This document shows, piece by piece, positions 54,730 to 64,000 of a stretch of DNA of 64,000 nucleotides. Each line of letters begins with the position of its first letter. Position 1 is the stretch's first letter. The stretch comes from Rhodovulum euryhalinum (GTDB lineage Bacteria > Pseudomonadota > Alphaproteobacteria > Rhodobacterales > Rhodobacteraceae), in assembly GCF_004342445.1 (NCBI RefSeq), contig NZ_SLWW01000006.1, positions 62,001 through 126,000 of the forward strand, written 5' to 3'. The position numbers and the translations under genes were made by a program. The notes under the pieces are model-generated. The model worked only from the letters and a program-made list of their open reading frames with translations, was not told the origin of the DNA and searched no databases.

Positions 54730-56193
54730 ATGAAAAAACTCGCAAAAACAAAGTTCACGATGCGCCCAAGGGCTCGTGCCCGCGGTCTTGTGCTGGCGGC
54801 TGTCGTCGCGATGGCGGCCGCATCGGGTGTCGGGGCGCAGGGGATCGAACTGGCGGATGTCGAAGCCGCCGCCGCGCGGGGCGACACAACCGCGCAGCGG
54901 ATGCTTGGCGAGGCCAGGATCTATGGCCTTGCGGGCGTTCCGCAGGATGTCGCGGCAGGCCGGGGCCTGCTGGAACGGTCGGCAGCATCGGGCGATGGGC
55001 TGGCCAAGACCAGTCTGGGCAAGATCCTTCTCGACGGCTATTACCTGCCCGCGGAACCGGACAGGGCCGTGTCGCTGCTGGAGGAGGCAGCGGCGGCCGG
55101 TGTCGTGCGGGCGCAGACGACCCTGGGCAGCGCCCTGTTCTGGGGCGGACCGATCGCCGCCGACCCGGCGCGGGGGCGCGCACTTCTGGACCAGGCGGCG
55201 CGGGCGGGGGATGTTGAGGCGCTGCGGATTCTCGGCGAGCAACTGGTGGGCGGCTGGGTTCTGGACCCCGAGCCAAAGGTCGGCTTCGCGATGCTGGAAC
55301 AGGCGATCGCGCAGGGCGATCCCAAGGCGAGTGTCGCGCTGGGCGCACTGTTGCTTTCCGGGTCCGGGCTGCCGGCCGACCCCGACCGCGCGCGGATGCT
55401 GTTCGAAGCGGCCGCGAAATCCGGCAACGGCGAGGGGCTGGAGCGCTATGGCGACTGGCTGATGTGGAGCAGGCGCAACCCGGCCGGGGCCGAGACCTAT
55501 CTGCGCCAGGCGGGCGAGCTTGGCCGCGGCTCGGCCTGGTCGCGTCTTGCCGAGGGCGCGATGTACGGCTATCTGCCGCCGCGCTCGCGGGCCAAGTTCG
55601 AAGGCTACGCCGAAAAGGCGCGGTCTGCCGGCGATGAGCGGATCGCGGTGCTTGAGGCCGAACGGCGGATGTGGGGCATCAGCATGCGCGCCAGCGGCCC
55701 GGGCGCGATCGCCGTGCTGGAACAGGCCGTCGAAGCGGGCAACGCGACCGCGCTGAAATACCTGATCGGGCTGGTTCGCGACGGCAACGGCATGAACGTG
55801 CGCAAGCGACCCGAGCGGGCGCGGGCCTACCTGTCGCGGTTCTCCGACCTGCTGACGCCGACAGAGGCCGCCCAGCTTGCGATGACGATCGATGCGGCCA
55901 CGGCGAACAGTCCCGCGGCCCAGGCGGCTGTTGCCGAGGATCTGGCCCGCCACCCCGAGTTCAGGTCGCCCTGGTTCGGGCGGGAACTGTTCAAGGCCAA
56001 TCCGAACCTGGCGGTCCGCTTGCTGCAGACCGACATGAAGCGGCGGGGGCTTTATTCCGGCCCGCTTGACGGTCTTGCGACGCGGCCGACGCTGCGCGCG
56101 CTCTTGCAGGATTGCATGACCCTGCAGGATGGCGCGCGCTGTCGTGACGGCGTGATGGACCCGGTGGTGATCGGCGCCCTTCTCGCGCGATAG
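54730..56193 (+). CDS. Exported Sel1-repeat protein
   Basis: A 487-residue periplasmic protein. The signal peptide hydrophobic core lies about residues 19-35 (LVLAAVVAMAAASGVGA), cut before QG. It is followed by at least ten Sel1-like repeats of 35-37 residues, each with an A-x-x-x-L-G-x-x-L/Y-G core (for example AKTSLGKILLDGYYLPAE, AQTTLGSALFWGGPIA, ASVALGALLLSGSGLPAD). Sel1 proteins are scaffolds, and some (ExoR, AlgK) control or assist polysaccharide export. ATG 54730 is preferred; ATG 54700 or 54760 would also keep the signal. It is divergent from the Pse cluster, so a role in surface glycan is possible. Confidence 0.7.
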   Translation: MKKLAKTKFTMRPRARARGLVLAAVVAMAAASGVGAQGIELADVEAAAARGDTTAQRMLGEARIYGLAGVPQDVAAGRGLLERSAASGDGLAKTSLGKILLDGYYLPAEPDRAVSLLEEAAAAGVVRAQTTLGSALFWGGPIAADPARGRALLDQAARAGDVEALRILGEQLVGGWVLDPEPKVGFAMLEQAIAQGDPKASVALGALLLSGSGLPADPDRARMLFEAAAKSGNGEGLERYGDWLMWSRRNPAGAETYLRQAGELGRGSAWSRLAEGAMYGYLPPRSRAKFEGYAEKARSAGDERIAVLEAERRMWGISMRASGPGAIAVLEQAVEAGNATALKYLIGLVRDGNGMNVRKRPERARAYLSRFSDLLTPTEAAQLAMTIDAATANSPAAQAAVAEDLARHPEFRSPWFGRELFKANPNLAVRLLQTDMKRRGLYSGPLDGLATRPTLRALLQDCMTLQDGARCRDGVMDPVVIGALLAR

Positions 56194-56203
56194 GGGGCCG
56201 CGA

Positions 56204-56959
56204 TCAGGCGGGAAGGGTGGCAAGGACCTGTTGCATCGCGTCGATCCGTGCGGCGGGGGCGGGGTGGGTCGCCAGGAATTCGGGGCCGCGTGCCCCGCCT
56301 TCCAGTTCCATCCGCCGCCACAGGTCAAGCGCCTGCCGCGCATCGTAACCCGCCCCGGCCATCGCCCGCAGGCCGAAGGCATCGGCCTCGAGTTCCTGAT
56401 TGCGCGAATACGGCAGCAAGAGCCCGACCTGCGCCCCAAGCCCCAGCGCGGCGGTGATGACGTCGGCATTGCCCACATTTCGCGCGCCCAACAGCCCGCC
56501 GACCAGTTGCAGCGCGGTGTCGGTCGCAACCTCGGCGCTGATCCGTTCCTGCGGGTGGTTGGCCGACAGATGCCCGATCTCGTGGCCCACCACCGCCGCC
56601 AGATGGTCGGCCGACCGTGCGACGCGGAACATTCCCTCGTAGACGCCGATCTTGCGTCCCGGCAGCGCGAAGGCGTTCACCTCGGGCGAGGCGAAGACCT
56701 GCACCTCCCAGGCCTCGGGCGTCTCGCCGGCATGGACAAGCAACCGGCGCGACACCTGGTCCAGCGTCGAGCGGTAAGCGGTCTCGCGCGACAACGGCAC
56801 CTGCGCGCGCAACTCTGACCACGCCTGCAGACCCATCGCCTCGACTTCGTAGGACGACACCATCGCCGGCGGCGCCCCGACGCAACCGGACAGCGACAGC
56901 ACCGATCCGGCGGCGGTCGTGGCGAGGAACCCGCGGCGGGTCATGCAGGAACAGGCCAA
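56204..56959 (-). CDS. M48-family metallopeptidase lipoprotein
   Basis: A 251-residue periplasmic metalloprotease (BepA/LoiP type). A lipobox-like SLSGC ends at Cys26 after a TRRGF Tat-like start. The zinc site HEIGH is at 126-130, with the third ligand in NQELEADAFG. Homologues act in outer-membrane quality control. The start is TTG 56959, with AAAGGAGACCACC directly before it. The ATG at 56944 lacks a well-placed ribosome-binding site. It converges on the Sel1-repeat gene, whose stop is 10 bases away. Confidence 0.85.
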   Translation of the reverse strand: MACSCMTRRGFLATTAAGSVLSLSGCVGAPPAMVSSYEVEAMGLQAWSELRAQVPLSRETAYRSTLDQVSRRLLVHAGETPEAWEVQVFASPEVNAFALPGRKIGVYEGMFRVARSADHLAAVVGHEIGHLSANHPQERISAEVATDTALQLVGGLLGARNVGNADVITAALGLGAQVGLLLPYSRNQELEADAFGLRAMAGAGYDARQALDLWRRMELEGGARGPEFLATHPAPAARIDAMQQVLATLPA

Positions 56960-57286
56960 GGTGGTCTCCTTTCAGGTTGCGGAACGATCGGGCGTGCGAC
57001 GTTGCCCCGCACGTGGAACGGCAACGGTTATGCTTGCCCGGACGGCCTTCAGATAGGGGACTGGCGGGCCCATCGTCCAGAGCGGATCGCGTCGAAAGCC
57101 GGCAAAAGCGATGCGGGGTCCGGGCTGGCGATGCTTCGGGGCCGTTTCACACTGGCCCTCGGTTCCGTTCGGGTCGGGCCGACCAGACTTGTCCGTGCAA
57201 ACCCGATCTTCGCATTTCGGCCGGCCTGCGGTATCCTTGGACCCGAGAGGATGCTTGCCATGCCAATAGCCCCGAACAGGACACCC
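56960..57286. other. Divergent promoter gap between the M48 and helical protein genes
   Basis: About 330 bases. An open frame from 57002 runs in phase into the next gene, but it has no ribosome-binding site, no hydrophobic start and atypical composition. I see no other feature. Confidence 0.4.
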
Positions 57287-58429
57287 ATGTTCAAGGCCCT
57301 CCTGGGGGCCGCCGCACTGGCCGTGCTTGTCCAGCCCGCCTTCGCCGACGGTTCTGACCTTGTCGAGTTCCTGTCGCAGGAGCTTGACGACATCCGCCGC
57401 GGTATCGAGGCACGCGAGGCCGCGCCCGAGAGTCCGGGGGTGTTCGAGCGCGGCAAGGACGGGTTCGAAGCGGATATCGACCGGCTGCTGGACGAGGGGC
57501 TGGATATCGTCGCACCCGAGACATTCCGCACATGGGCGCGGCGTCTCGACCGGATCGACGGGGCTACGGCCGAGGCCGAGACCCGGCAGGCGGACCTGAT
57601 GCTGGAACGGACGGATGCGCGGACCTCGCAAGGCGTCGGGATGGTCGACCGGCTGCTCGGCCGCGAACACGCCGCGGGCAGCGCCGAGGACATCGATCGC
57701 AAACTGGCAGAGACCGCCACGGCGCTTGACCAGCTCAAGGCGGACCGCGAGGCGGTGGTCGCGGGCCTTGTCGCGGACATGGACCGTTTGCACGGCATCA
57801 CGCTGACGCCGAACGAGGCTCGCGCGCTGCTCTACTCGGTGAACGGGGCGCTTCTGGTCGATGCGACGCTGGTGATGCGCGCGCTCGAGGGGATCGAACG
57901 CAAGCTGGCCGAGGTGATGGGCCAGCAGATCGGGCCTGACGCACGGCGGACCTATGCCGGCATCGCCTCGGTCACGCGGCTGTTGCAGGCGCGGATGCTG
58001 GAACGCCACCTTGCCGCCTATGACAAGGACTGGCTGCCCGAGCTGCAGGCGATGCGCACAGAGACCGAGGCGCTGCTTGCCCAGACCCGCGAAAATGCCA
58101 GCACCGCATCCCAGGAAGGCGTGCGCGCGACCTATGCCGCCAACATGATGGTGCAAGAGCAGATCCTGCACGTGATCGACCGCTACGAGGCGATGCTGGA
58201 ACGCCAGCGCGACGCCACGCGCGACGCGCTCGGCCTTGCCGAGGAACGTGCAGGCGCTGCGGTCAACACGCTGTTGACGCTGGAGACGGCGGCCAATCTG
58301 GCGACGGTGATCTCTGACGCCACGGCGGGCTACGAGGCGCTGATGGAGATCGACCTGCCCGAGCTGGAAACCCTGGATCTGGAAGAGTTCGAGCAGATGC
58401 TCGACATCTCGCGCCGCCTCGGGTCCTGA
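57287..58429 (+). CDS. Secreted all-helical protein of unknown function
   Basis: A 380-residue exported protein. MFKALLGAAALAVLVQPAFA is a clean signal peptide, with AGGA six bases before ATG 57287. Starts at 57251 and 57260 would add a hydrophilic head. The mature part is almost wholly alpha-helical with long heptad-like runs (for example KLAETATALDQLKADREAVV and MRTETEALLAQTRENASTAS), suggesting a periplasmic coiled coil or four-helix bundle. The C-terminus is acidic (LPELETLDLEEFEQML). I do not recognise the family. Confidence 0.6.
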   Translation: MFKALLGAAALAVLVQPAFADGSDLVEFLSQELDDIRRGIEAREAAPESPGVFERGKDGFEADIDRLLDEGLDIVAPETFRTWARRLDRIDGATAEAETRQADLMLERTDARTSQGVGMVDRLLGREHAAGSAEDIDRKLAETATALDQLKADREAVVAGLVADMDRLHGITLTPNEARALLYSVNGALLVDATLVMRALEGIERKLAEVMGQQIGPDARRTYAGIASVTRLLQARMLERHLAAYDKDWLPELQAMRTETEALLAQTRENASTASQEGVRATYAANMMVQEQILHVIDRYEAMLERQRDATRDALGLAEERAGAAVNTLLTLETAANLATVISDATAGYEALMEIDLPELETLDLEEFEQMLDISRRLGS

Positions 58430-58450
58430 ACCGGGCAGCCGCCCCGACCG

Positions 58451-59362
58451 TCAGACCGGCCCGGCCGAGGACGCGCGGCCACCGCATCCTGGCAGCATCC
58501 GCGCGATCCCGGCGAATTGCGGGGCCAGCGGGCTGGTCTTGCGCCAGACCATGCCGACGGTGCGCCGCGGCCGCGGCGCGGGCAGCCGGACGACCGACAC
58601 CTCGGCCGAACGCGTTTCGGTCGCGATCGCCATCTCGGGGATCAGGGTGACACCGATTCCGGCCCCCACCATCTGCACCAGCGTCGACAGCGAACTGCCC
58701 TCCATCAGGTCGCGGGGCGCCAGCGACGAAGGATTGCAGAAGGACAGCGCCTGATCGCGGAAACAATGCCCTTCTTCCAGCAACAGAAGCCGCATCTCGC
58801 GCAGACTTTCGGCGCAGGGCACCGGCTTGTCGGCATCCGCAAGGGGACGAACCAGCAGGAACTCTTCGTCGAAAAGCGGTTCCTCGTGCAATGCGGGTTC
58901 CGAGACCGGCAGCGCGACGATGGCCAGATCGAGACGCCCCGCGACCAGATCGCGGATCAGGGTCTGTGTGACCGCTTCGCGCGGACGGATGTCGAGTGCC
59001 GGATTCCGTGTGCCGAGTTCCTTGATCAGCCCGGGCAGCAGATAGGGCGCGATGGTGGGGATCACCCCGATCCTCAGCCGGCCGCTCAGCGTTCCGCGCG
59101 AGGCGCGGGCCAGGTCGTCAAGCTCGTCGACCGCGCGCAGGATCTCGCGCGCACGTTCGGCCAGCGCCTCGCCCAGTCCGCTGAGGCGGATCTGGCGGGC
59201 GCCACGCTCGATCAGCGGCGCGCCCAGCAGCGCCTCCAGTTCCTTCATCTGCACCGAAAGGGCAGGCTGCGAAATCCCGCAGGCTTCCGCCGCGCGGCCG
59301 AAATGACCGTGCCGGGCCAGCGCCTCGAAATATCGCAGATGCTTCATGGTCAATCCAATCAT
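58451..59362 (-). CDS. oxyR: OxyR hydrogen-peroxide-sensing regulator
   Basis: A 303-residue LysR-type regulator. The helix-turn-helix is FGRAAEACGISQPALSVQMK (21-40). The redox pair Cys200 and Cys209 sits in GHCFRDQALSFC, with the same spacing as Cys199 and Cys208 of Escherichia coli OxyR. ATG 59362 is preferred because homologues have a few residues before the L-R-Y-F-E-A-L start; ATG 59347 is possible. It is divergent from katG. Confidence 0.9.
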   Translation of the reverse strand: MIGLTMKHLRYFEALARHGHFGRAAEACGISQPALSVQMKELEALLGAPLIERGARQIRLSGLGEALAERAREILRAVDELDDLARASRGTLSGRLRIGVIPTIAPYLLPGLIKELGTRNPALDIRPREAVTQTLIRDLVAGRLDLAIVALPVSEPALHEEPLFDEEFLLVRPLADADKPVPCAESLREMRLLLLEEGHCFRDQALSFCNPSSLAPRDLMEGSSLSTLVQMVGAGIGVTLIPEMAIATETRSAEVSVVRLPAPRPRRTVGMVWRKTSPLAPQFAGIARMLPGCGGRASSAGPV

Positions 59363-59382
59363 AGGCTCAGGTTATCGCAGTG

Positions 59383-61703
<2,321 letters not shown>

Positions 61704-61712
61704 GTGATGCGG

Positions 61713-61733
61713 GCCACCCCCGGCGGGGGTGGC
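61713..61733 (+). terminator. katG terminator hairpin
   Basis: Perfect nine-base stem GCCACCCCC / GGGGGTGGC with a three-base loop, 10 bases after the katG stop. TCTGCCTCTTT follows, a weak U-rich tail. Confidence 0.75.
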
Positions 61734-61757
61734 TCTGCCTCTTTGGACAAGAAAAGG

Positions 61758-61783
61758 GCGGCCGCATCGCAGGATGCGGCCGC
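61758..61783. terminator. Second, bidirectional terminator hairpin
   Basis: Perfect 11-base stem GCGGCCGCATC / GATGCGGCCGC with loop GCAG, between convergent katG and the minus-strand membrane protein gene. It probably ends transcription in both directions. Confidence 0.7.
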
Positions 61784-61816
61784 TTCGATGTGAGGGATGC
61801 CCCGGGTCCGGTCTTG

Positions 61817-62383
61817 CTAGGCGCGGCTGCGCCAATAGGAATAGACGACGCCCGATCCAACAAGGATGCACAGCGCGCCGACGACGCTGAGAACCCGGCC
61901 GATCCAGGACAGCACCGGCCAGTCGGGAAGGGCGACGCCGGTCAGCAGCAGCGCAACCCCCGCAAGCCCCAGCAGAACGAAGTCGCGGGCCATCTCGCGC
62001 GGGCTGCGCCAGCCCCGGATCAGCGGCAGGCGCAGCAGGGGCGAACCCGCCGGGAGACCGCGTTCTGCCTCCGTCCCCGATGCGGTGGGCATTGCAAGGG
62101 ACATGTCGCGGTGCCGGGCCACCAGAGGGACGGCCCGGTCCCGAGGGCGGCGCGCGGCCCCCCGCCGGACAGGATCGCGACGGACGAAACGCGAAAACCA
62201 GCGCCGCGTGGCCTCGGGGTTCTTCAGATGGGCGACTGTTGCCGCCACACCGGCCGCCGCCAGCAGGATCAGCACGGGAACCGCCGGGCCGATCAGGAGG
62301 CCGGACAGGAACAGCAGATAGGCCAGCAGCGCAACCGCAGCCAACAGCCCGCCGCGCCCGAAGAAATCGCGTTCCGAAGACAT
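61817..62383 (-). CDS. Four-helix membrane protein of unknown function
   Basis: A 188-residue protein with two hydrophobic hairpins, residues about 12-50 (LLAAVALLAYLLFLSGLLIG) and 133-180 (DFVLLGLAGVALLLTGVALP). Between them is a basic Arg/Pro-rich cytoplasmic loop. ATG 62383 is preceded by AAAGGGGTGTGTGCAGG. I do not recognise the family. It has no clear link to its neighbours. Confidence 0.55.
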   Translation of the reverse strand: MSSERDFFGRGGLLAAVALLAYLLFLSGLLIGPAVPVLILLAAAGVAATVAHLKNPEATRRWFSRFVRRDPVRRGAARRPRDRAVPLVARHRDMSLAMPTASGTEAERGLPAGSPLLRLPLIRGWRSPREMARDFVLLGLAGVALLLTGVALPDWPVLSWIGRVLSVVGALCILVGSGVVYSYWRSRA

Positions 62384-62786
62384 CCTGCACACACCCCTTT
62401 CGTTGCAGCGGTTCCGACCGGAGATGGTTCGCCCGCACGATAAAAACGAGCGGCGTTTTGACGCGCCCCGTGGCGGGTGCCGGGCCGGATGGATCATTTC
62501 CCGCCCTCCGTGCTATCCGACCGCAAGAGCGTTGCAAAGATGTTGAAATTGCCTGTGCAGGTGCGCCGGACCGGCATGGGTGTTCCTTGCTCCGGCCCGC
62601 GCCTGCCTTTGGAGCAGGCCAGGGCAAGCGCGGTCCGCCGCTGGACGGTATGTCGCACCCACCATTTCTTGATAAAAATGATCAGGTAAGATTTGATGAC
62701 CTGTGTAACCACCCCAAGCCTGCCGCCAGGGGAATCGTAAAATCCATGCGGCGGCCGTGATGCCGCTCCGAACATGCGAGGACCCG
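62384..62786. promoter_or_regulatory. Upstream region of the metal-uptake-like operon, with AT-rich inverted repeat
   Basis: About 400 bases without a supported gene. It contains an AT-rich stretch (about 62665-62700). Within it, CAGGT (62683-62687) and ACCTG (62699-62703) form an inverted repeat with an 11-base spacer, overlapped by TTGAT-N7-ATCAG. These could bind a regulator. I checked for the core motifs of a cobalamin riboswitch and did not find them. Confidence 0.4.
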
Positions 62787-63110
62787 ATGCCTGTTCCCAC
62801 AAGATCTTCTCTGCTTCTGGCGGCCTTGGCCACGCTTGGCCTGGCGAGCGCCGCCTTGGCCCACACGCCGCTTTGCTCGTGCTACGACAATGGCGACGGC
62901 ACGGTTCTTTGCGAGGGCGGGTTCTCGGACGGCTCGTCGGCGTCGGGCGTGAAGATGTCCGTGCAGGATGCGTCGGGCAACGTGCTGATCGAGGGCGCGA
63001 TCGACGAGAACGGCGAATACAGCTTCGACAAGCCCGAAGGCGCCTTCACGGTGAATTTCGAGGGGGGCGAGGGCCATTCCATCGTCATCAAGTCGGACGA
63101 GATCTACTGA
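62787..63110 (+). CDS. Small exported protein, partner of the DUF4198-type protein
   Basis: A 107-residue exported protein. The signal peptide ends ASAALA-H at about residue 25, so His is the first mature residue. CSCYDNGDGTVLCEGGFSDG follows, with three Cys. The remainder looks like a small beta-sandwich (VQDASGNVLIEGAIDENGEY), a carboxypeptidase-regulatory-like fold. Start ATG 62787 with GAGGA upstream. The next gene is 11 bases away. A role with the periplasmic metal-uptake protein is inferred from position. Confidence 0.6.
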   Translation: MPVPTRSSLLLAALATLGLASAALAHTPLCSCYDNGDGTVLCEGGFSDGSSASGVKMSVQDASGNVLIEGAIDENGEYSFDKPEGAFTVNFEGGEGHSIVIKSDEIY

Positions 63111-63121
63111 GGGGACAGACC

Positions 63122-63907
63122 ATGAACCGCATCCTTGCCTCGGTCGCCCTGGCCGCCACGCTCGCCACGCCCGCTACCGCGCATTTTCAGCTGATCTATG
63201 CGCCCGATCCCAACATGGCTGCGCCCGTGGACCAGCCGCTCAAGCTGATCTTCTGGCATCCGATGGAGAACGGGCACGCGATGGACATGGGCGCCCCGAC
63301 CGAGTTCTTCTATGTCTTCAAGGGCGACAAGGTGGACCTGTCGCCCAGTCTGACCCCGATCACCTTCAAGGGCACCGACAACGAGGCCGCGGCCTATGAG
63401 GGCGTGCTGCCGGTCAAGCGCAACGGCGACTACATCGTCGGTCTGGTGCCCGCGCCCTATTACGAGGGGTCCGAGGACATCTACATCCAGCAGATCACCA
63501 AGGCGTTCTTCAACAAGGGCGGCCTGCCGACCGGCTGGAACGAGCCCCTGGGCCTGCCCACCGAGATCGTGCCGCTGAACAAGCCCACCAACGTGATCGC
63601 GGGCTCGACCTTCTCGGGGCAACTGTTGTCGGACGGGCAACCGGTGGCGGGCGCCGAGATCGAGATCGAATACATCGCCGCCGAACCCGACATGGAGACG
63701 AACGCGGTCGGCGAGGCCACCGTCAAGCCGATGCCGGCCGGTGCGATCGTGGCGATCACCGACGCCAACGGCATCTTCACCTTCGGGATTCCGCGGGCGG
63801 GCCACTGGGGCTTTGCCGCGCTGGGCTCCGGCCCGGTGAAGGAGCACGAGGGCAAGGAGTTGAGCCAGGACGCGGTGATCTGGATCAAGGCCTATGATCT
63901 GAAATGA
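63122..63907 (+). CDS. DUF4198-type periplasmic protein, probable nickel/cobalt uptake component
   Basis: A 261-residue exported protein. The signal peptide ends TPATA-H, again placing His at the mature N-terminus. HFQLIYAPD, LKLIFWHPMENGHAMDMG and EFFYVFKGDK fit the DUF4198 (NikK-like) family, found beside ECF-type nickel/cobalt transporters. The His- and Met-rich segment could bind metal. The C-terminal RAGHWGFAALGSGPVKEHEG is also typical. An imperfect hairpin and a possible next start follow. Confidence 0.65.
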   Translation: MNRILASVALAATLATPATAHFQLIYAPDPNMAAPVDQPLKLIFWHPMENGHAMDMGAPTEFFYVFKGDKVDLSPSLTPITFKGTDNEAAAYEGVLPVKRNGDYIVGLVPAPYYEGSEDIYIQQITKAFFNKGGLPTGWNEPLGLPTEIVPLNKPTNVIAGSTFSGQLLSDGQPVAGAEIEIEYIAAEPDMETNAVGEATVKPMPAGAIVAITDANGIFTFGIPRAGHWGFAALGSGPVKEHEGKELSQDAVIWIKAYDLK

Positions 63908-63940
63908 TGCACCGTGCCGCTTGGGCGCGGCATTGCAAAA

Positions 63941-63966
63941 GGCGGTCCGGGTGTTTCCCGGCCGCC
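63941..63966 (+). terminator. Hairpin after the DUF4198-type gene
   Basis: GGCGGTCCGGG / CCCGGCCGCC pair with one bulged base and loop TGTTT, about 34 bases after the stop. It resembles the intercistronic hairpins after the other binding-protein genes. Confidence 0.45.
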
Positions 63967-63989
63967 AAACGGTAGGACAGGACCGGACG

Positions 63990-64000
63990 ATGGAATGTGG
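63990..64000 (+). CDS. Possible start of the next gene, cut by the window edge
   Basis: ATG at 63990 follows AGGACAGGACCGGACG, a plausible ribosome-binding site. Only three codons (M-E-C) are visible, so nothing can be said about the product. By synteny a metal transporter permease would fit. Confidence 0.25.

Noticed and set aside
57002-57286. N-terminal extension of the secreted helical protein in the same frame
   Set aside because: It has no ribosome-binding site and would bury the clean signal peptide that starts at 57287.
62384-62786. Cobalamin or nickel riboswitch upstream of the metal-uptake-like genes
   Set aside because: None of the conserved B12-box or NiCo-type core motifs could be found by eye in either strand.

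Overview
The window reads as a high-GC chromosomal segment of an alphaproteobacterium, most probably a Rhodobacterales (Rhodobacteraceae) relative. The evidence is gene content: an rnfABCDGEH cluster next to fdxN, fdxC, a flavodiiron protein and an ApbE-type RnfF, in the arrangement known from Rhodobacter capsulatus; TRAP and sugar ABC transporters; a compact che operon; and an OxyR/KatG pair. I saw no rRNA, tRNA, CRISPR array or intact insertion sequence. No nif structural genes lie in the window, but the rnf control region carries sigma-54 and NifA-type sites, so the host is probably a diazotroph.

Layout from left to right. 1-892: decayed DNA with a frameshifted Crp/Fnr fragment. 893-3888: three exported proteins, namely a PTP-fold protein without its catalytic arginine, a predicted Fam20C-like secreted kinase and a Tat-exported metallophosphoesterase. 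3889-5277: gene remnants, a 39-residue zinc-ribbon protein and an 83-G homopolymer that looks like an assembly fault. 5278-8696: four overlapping genes for lipid-linked sugar transfer and lipid phosphate removal. 9075-13158: glnHPQ-type ABC importer, C45-type autoproteolytic hydrolase and RpiR regulator. 13443-16332: TRAP transporter. 16564-20923 (minus strand): serine hydrolase, NADP oxidoreductase, an unknown protein and a NifX-domain protein.

21429-30361 (minus strand): one chemotaxis operon in transcript order STAS, cheY, cheA, cheW, mcp, cheW, cheR, cheB and an MCP-like soluble coiled-coil protein. 30670-34180 (minus strand) and 34579-41105 (plus strand): two divergent transcription units that supply low-potential electrons. 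The minus unit is flavodiiron protein, fdxC, fdxN, rseC-like and apbE (rnfF). The plus unit is rnfABCDGEH plus a flavocytochrome c sulfide dehydrogenase-like flavoprotein. A single NifA-type site sits midway between two facing sigma-54 promoters.

41147-45535: ROK repressor divergent from a fructose/ribose-type ABC importer, with an AT-rich operator between them. 45643-54500: all six enzymatic steps to CMP-pseudaminic acid (PseB, PseC, PseH fused to PseG, PseI, PseF) with a sugar O-methyltransferase, a putative glycan transferase and an LpxL-like acyltransferase. 54730-58429: Sel1-repeat protein, M48 metallopeptidase and a secreted helical protein. 58451-61703: oxyR and katG, divergent. 61817-64000: a membrane protein and the start of a probable metal (nickel/cobalt) uptake operon with a DUF4198-type periplasmic protein.
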